Positions 6,512 to 8,532 of a stretch of DNA of 8,532 bases are shown piece by piece. How positions within the stretch are numbered: the first letter of the stretch is position 1; each line of letters begins with the position of its first letter. Under the pieces are notes generated by a model that was not told the origin of the DNA, searched no databases, and was given only the letters and a program-made list of their open reading frames with translations. Where the stretch lies: positions 1 to 8,532 of the forward strand of contig CAAGIQ010000091.1 in assembly GCA_900769965.1 (NCBI GenBank), read 5' to 3'. The stretch comes from Bacilli bacterium. Its GTDB lineage: Bacteria > Bacillota_I > Bacilli_A > RFN20 > CAG-288. Both the position numbers and the translations under genes were made by a program.

Positions 6512-7540
6512 TTACTCCTTTCTGAATTGATCTAAGAACGTTACATCGTTCTGATAGAATTTACGGATGTCATCGATTCCGTATTTAAGCATAGCAAGTC
6601 TTTCAATTCCGACGCCGAAAGCGAAGCCTTGGTATTTCTTATCGTCAAATCCGTTCATTCTTAGGACGTTCGGATGAACCATACCAGCACCTAATACTTC
6701 GATCCAACCGGAGTTTTTACATAAAGAACAGCCTTTGCCGCCGCAGTTAAAGCAACTGACATCGACTTCAACGCTAGGTTCTGTAAATGGGAAATAGGAA
6801 GGACGGAATCTAACTTCTCTCTTCTCACCAAATAGCTTACGCATCAACAAAGTTAAAGTTTCCATCAAATCGCCTAAGGAAACCTTTTCAGCGATAACAA
6901 GGCCTTCGATTTGACCGAATTGGTGAGAGTGAGTAGCATCATCATCTCTTCTATATACTTTACCTGGACAGATTACTTTGACAGGGCCTTGTCCATGGGC
7001 TTCTTGCATAACGTGTGATTGGACAGAAGAAGTGTGAGATCTAAGCAAGGTTTCTTCATCGATGAAGAAGGAATCCTGCATATCTCTAGATGGGTGATCA
7101 TGAGGGATGTTAAGAAGTTCGAAGTTATAGAGATCTTTTTCAACTTCATCGCCTTCAGCAATTTTATAACCCATGCCTAAGAAGAAATCTTCAACTTCAT
7201 TAACGATGAGCTCAAAAGGATGAATTGCTCCTTTGTCACATTCCCTTCCTGGGAGAGTGATATCGATCTTTTGAGAAGCAATCTTCTCTTCGATTTCTTT
7301 CTTATCTAATTCTTTTAAAACTTCATCGAATTTAGCGACGAGTTTTTGTTTAGCGATATTAAGACCTTTTCCAAATTCAGCTTTGCTTTCGCGTGGAAGG
7401 GTTTTTAGTTTTTCCATCGCTTCGCTAAGCTTGCTATTCTTACCTAAGATCTTAGCTTTAATTTCAGCGAATTCATTCTTATTTTTAACTTCTTTAAGAA
7501 GTGAATCAGCTTCTAAAATAATCTCTTCAAATATGTCCAT
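6512..7540 (-). CDS. pheS: Phenylalanyl-tRNA synthetase alpha subunit
   Basis: PheS carries the catalytic site of alpha2-beta2 PheRS and acts with PheT, encoded next. Its 342 residues match the family. Residues 1-90 form the charged, helical N-terminal coiled coil that contacts tRNA-Phe. The class II core follows: motif 1 region around IHPFELIVNEVEDFFLGMGY (106-125), RSHTSSVQSH (167-176), motif 2 YRRDDDATHSHQFGQIEGL (196-213) and motif 3 FGVGIERLAML (308-318). A four-cysteine cluster (Cys263, 266, 271, 274; CFNCGGKGCSLC) is seen, as in many Firmicutes PheS. The start lies 2 bases after the ftsZ TAA, and its SD is inside the last ftsZ codons. No T-box leader, which often precedes pheST in Bacillota, can fit here, so expression appears tied to ftsZ unless a promoter lies within ftsZ. 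Confidence 0.98.
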   Translation of the reverse strand: MDIFEEIILEADSLLKEVKNKNEFAEIKAKILGKNSKLSEAMEKLKTLPRESKAEFGKGLNIAKQKLVAKFDEVLKELDKKEIEEKIASQKIDITLPGRECDKGAIHPFELIVNEVEDFFLGMGYKIAEGDEVEKDLYNFELLNIPHDHPSRDMQDSFFIDEETLLRSHTSSVQSHVMQEAHGQGPVKVICPGKVYRRDDDATHSHQFGQIEGLVIAEKVSLGDLMETLTLLMRKLFGEKREVRFRPSYFPFTEPSVEVDVSCFNCGGKGCSLCKNSGWIEVLGAGMVHPNVLRMNGFDDKKYQGFAFGVGIERLAMLKYGIDDIRKFYQNDVTFLDQFRKE

Positions 7541-7542
7541 AG

Positions 7543-8532
7543 TTATTCTTGACCTCCTTCATCAGCTCCTAAAGAAGCGAAGAAATCTGGCAAGATTGAA
7601 TCTTGTTCGGAGAAATCCGATGGTTTCTTTTCCTCTTTAAGGTTCTCTTCATTGTTTTTATTTTCAACTTGTTCGTTGTTAGTTTGCTCTTTGACACGTG
7701 GGGTGATAATCGAAGAAGAAAGATCAGCATCTTCGGCAAAGTCAGTAGCGATAACCGAAACTAACATAGTATCGTTAAACTCAGGATTAGTTTGAACGCC
7801 GAAGACGATATTAAGCTCACCACCAGCTACTTCGGTTATGTATTTAACAGCGGTTTGGGCCTCGTCTAATGTAACTCCATCGCCACCAGTTATATTAACT
7901 ATAGCGCTTCTAGCACCTTTGATTGAAGCTTCTAATAACGGCGAAGAAATGGCAGAGGTAGCAGCATCTTCAGCCTTATTAGCTCCGTTCCCCATACCGA
8001 AACCGATAAGAGCTATACCTTTATCCTTCAAAGTGTTTCTTACATCGGCAAAGTCGAGGTTTATTACTCCTGGTAAAAGAATTAAATCAGTGATAGTTTT
8101 AACAGATTGAGCTAATACTTTATCAGATTCGTTAAACGCTTCCTTGATGCTCTTTTTACCGTTCATAAACATTAGTTTATCGTTTGAAACGATGATGATC
8201 GAGTCGACGTTATTCTTAAGTTCTGCAATACCTGCTGCAGCTCTAGAGGAGCGAAGATTGCCTTCAAAAGTAAACGGACGAGTGACGATAGCAACGGTTA
8301 ATGCTCCTTTATCTTTACACGCTTTAGCGACGATTGGAGCAGCACCAGTACCGGTACCTCCACCTTCACCACATGCGATAAAAACCATATCGTATCCATC
8401 GATAATCTCGTTAATTCTATCGATAGAATCTAAAGCGGCTTGTTTTCCAGTTTCTGGAACTCCACCAGCTCCTAAGCCTTTTGTCACCTGTTCACCTAGA
8501 ACTAATCTATTGGCAGATTTTGAAGTTGCTAA
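7543..8532 (-). CDS. ftsZ: Cell division GTPase FtsZ (N-terminus outside window)
   Basis: FtsZ is the tubulin-like GTPase that polymerises into the cytokinetic ring under the membrane. The frame runs to the window edge: before the GTG at 8487 it reads LATSKSANRLVLGEQ, a normal internal FtsZ segment, so that GTG is not a start and about 40-55 residues are missing. Numbering from the edge, the tubulin signature is CGEGGGTGTGAAP (54-66), PFTFEG is at 86-91, and the T7 loop NLDFADV (158-164) supplies the catalytic Asp for the neighbouring subunit. Glu56 replaces the usual Met of GMGGGTGTG. After the core comes an Asn/Glu/Lys-rich linker (about 280-308) and a tail, SILPDFFASL, resembling the conserved peptide that binds FtsA or SepF, then an acidic end. 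It is followed 2 bases later by pheS. Confidence 0.97.
   Translation of the reverse strand, partial: LATSKSANRLVLGEQVTKGLGAGGVPETGKQAALDSIDRINEIIDGYDMVFIACGEGGGTGTGAAPIVAKACKDKGALTVAIVTRPFTFEGNLRSSRAAAGIAELKNNVDSIIIVSNDKLMFMNGKKSIKEAFNESDKVLAQSVKTITDLILLPGVINLDFADVRNTLKDKGIALIGFGMGNGANKAEDAATSAISSPLLEASIKGARSAIVNITGGDGVTLDEAQTAVKYITEVAGGELNIVFGVQTNPEFNDTMLVSVIATDFAEDADLSSSIITPRVKEQTNNEQVENKNNEENLKEEKKPSDFSEQDSILPDFFASLGADEGGQE
7552..7559 (-). promoter_or_regulatory. pheS Shine-Dalgarno site inside ftsZ
   Basis: Minus-strand AAGGAGGT, a near-perfect match to the 16S rRNA 3' end, is read in ftsZ as the final Gly-Gly codons. It lies 11 bases before the pheS ATG, a slightly long but usable spacing, and supports the ATG at 7540. 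Confidence 0.85.

Noticed and set aside
7541..7700. T-box or other leader for pheST
   Set aside because: The ftsZ-pheS gap is 2 bases and the upstream DNA is ftsZ coding sequence; no T-box elements are recognisable.
7383..8110. Plus-strand open frames opposite pheS and ftsZ
   Set aside because: They lie antisense to strongly conserved genes and show no recognisable protein features.
8485..8487. GTG as the start of ftsZ
   Set aside because: The frame stays open upstream and encodes typical FtsZ sequence (LATSKSANRLVLGEQ) to the window edge, so the gene is simply cut by the window.

Overview
The window is an AT-rich, densely packed bacterial housekeeping region. It carries nine protein genes, two of them cut by the window edges, with only about 90 and 140 bases between transcription units. 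Strong purine-rich Shine-Dalgarno (SD) sites, U-tract hairpin terminators, MraZ/RsmH, a four-cysteine PheS, ThyX and a reduced division cluster all point to a low-GC Bacillota-type genome. A reduced Bacilli lineage is plausible (Erysipelotrichia, RF39, or an Acholeplasma-like Mollicutes relative), but I cannot name the taxon. Four genes end in TGA (mraZ, rsmH, thyX, pheT), two of them in ATGA stop/start overlaps, and Trp is encoded by TGG. This is therefore the standard bacterial code and not the Mycoplasma code.

Layout: the plus strand holds the last 326 codons of thrS (1-981), ending at a hairpin terminator. A second, nearly symmetric A/T-flanked hairpin (1023-1053) closes the convergent minus-strand operon. 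All other genes are on the minus strand, in two units. In transcription order, the upstream unit is ftsZ (5' end outside the window), pheS, pheT, thyX and a yceD/DUF177-like gene, joined by 2-4 base gaps or ATGA overlaps and ended by a terminator at 2768-2796. The downstream unit is mraZ, rsmH and a small FtsL-like membrane protein. It has its own promoter, over which lie five GG-containing boxes at exact 10-base spacing, the expected layout of an MraZ operator.

Functionally, the window joins cytokinesis (FtsZ, MraZ, RsmH, FtsL-like) to translation (ThrRS, PheRS, RsmH, YceD-like) and dTMP synthesis (ThyX). The points most worth a second look are the MraZ box array, the contracted division cluster with no mraY, mur or ftsI genes, the placement of pheST behind ftsZ, and a PheT that diverges in its editing and B5 motifs. 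I see no mobile element, CRISPR array, RNA gene or clearly new system. Most of the window is recognisable core biology in an unusual order.
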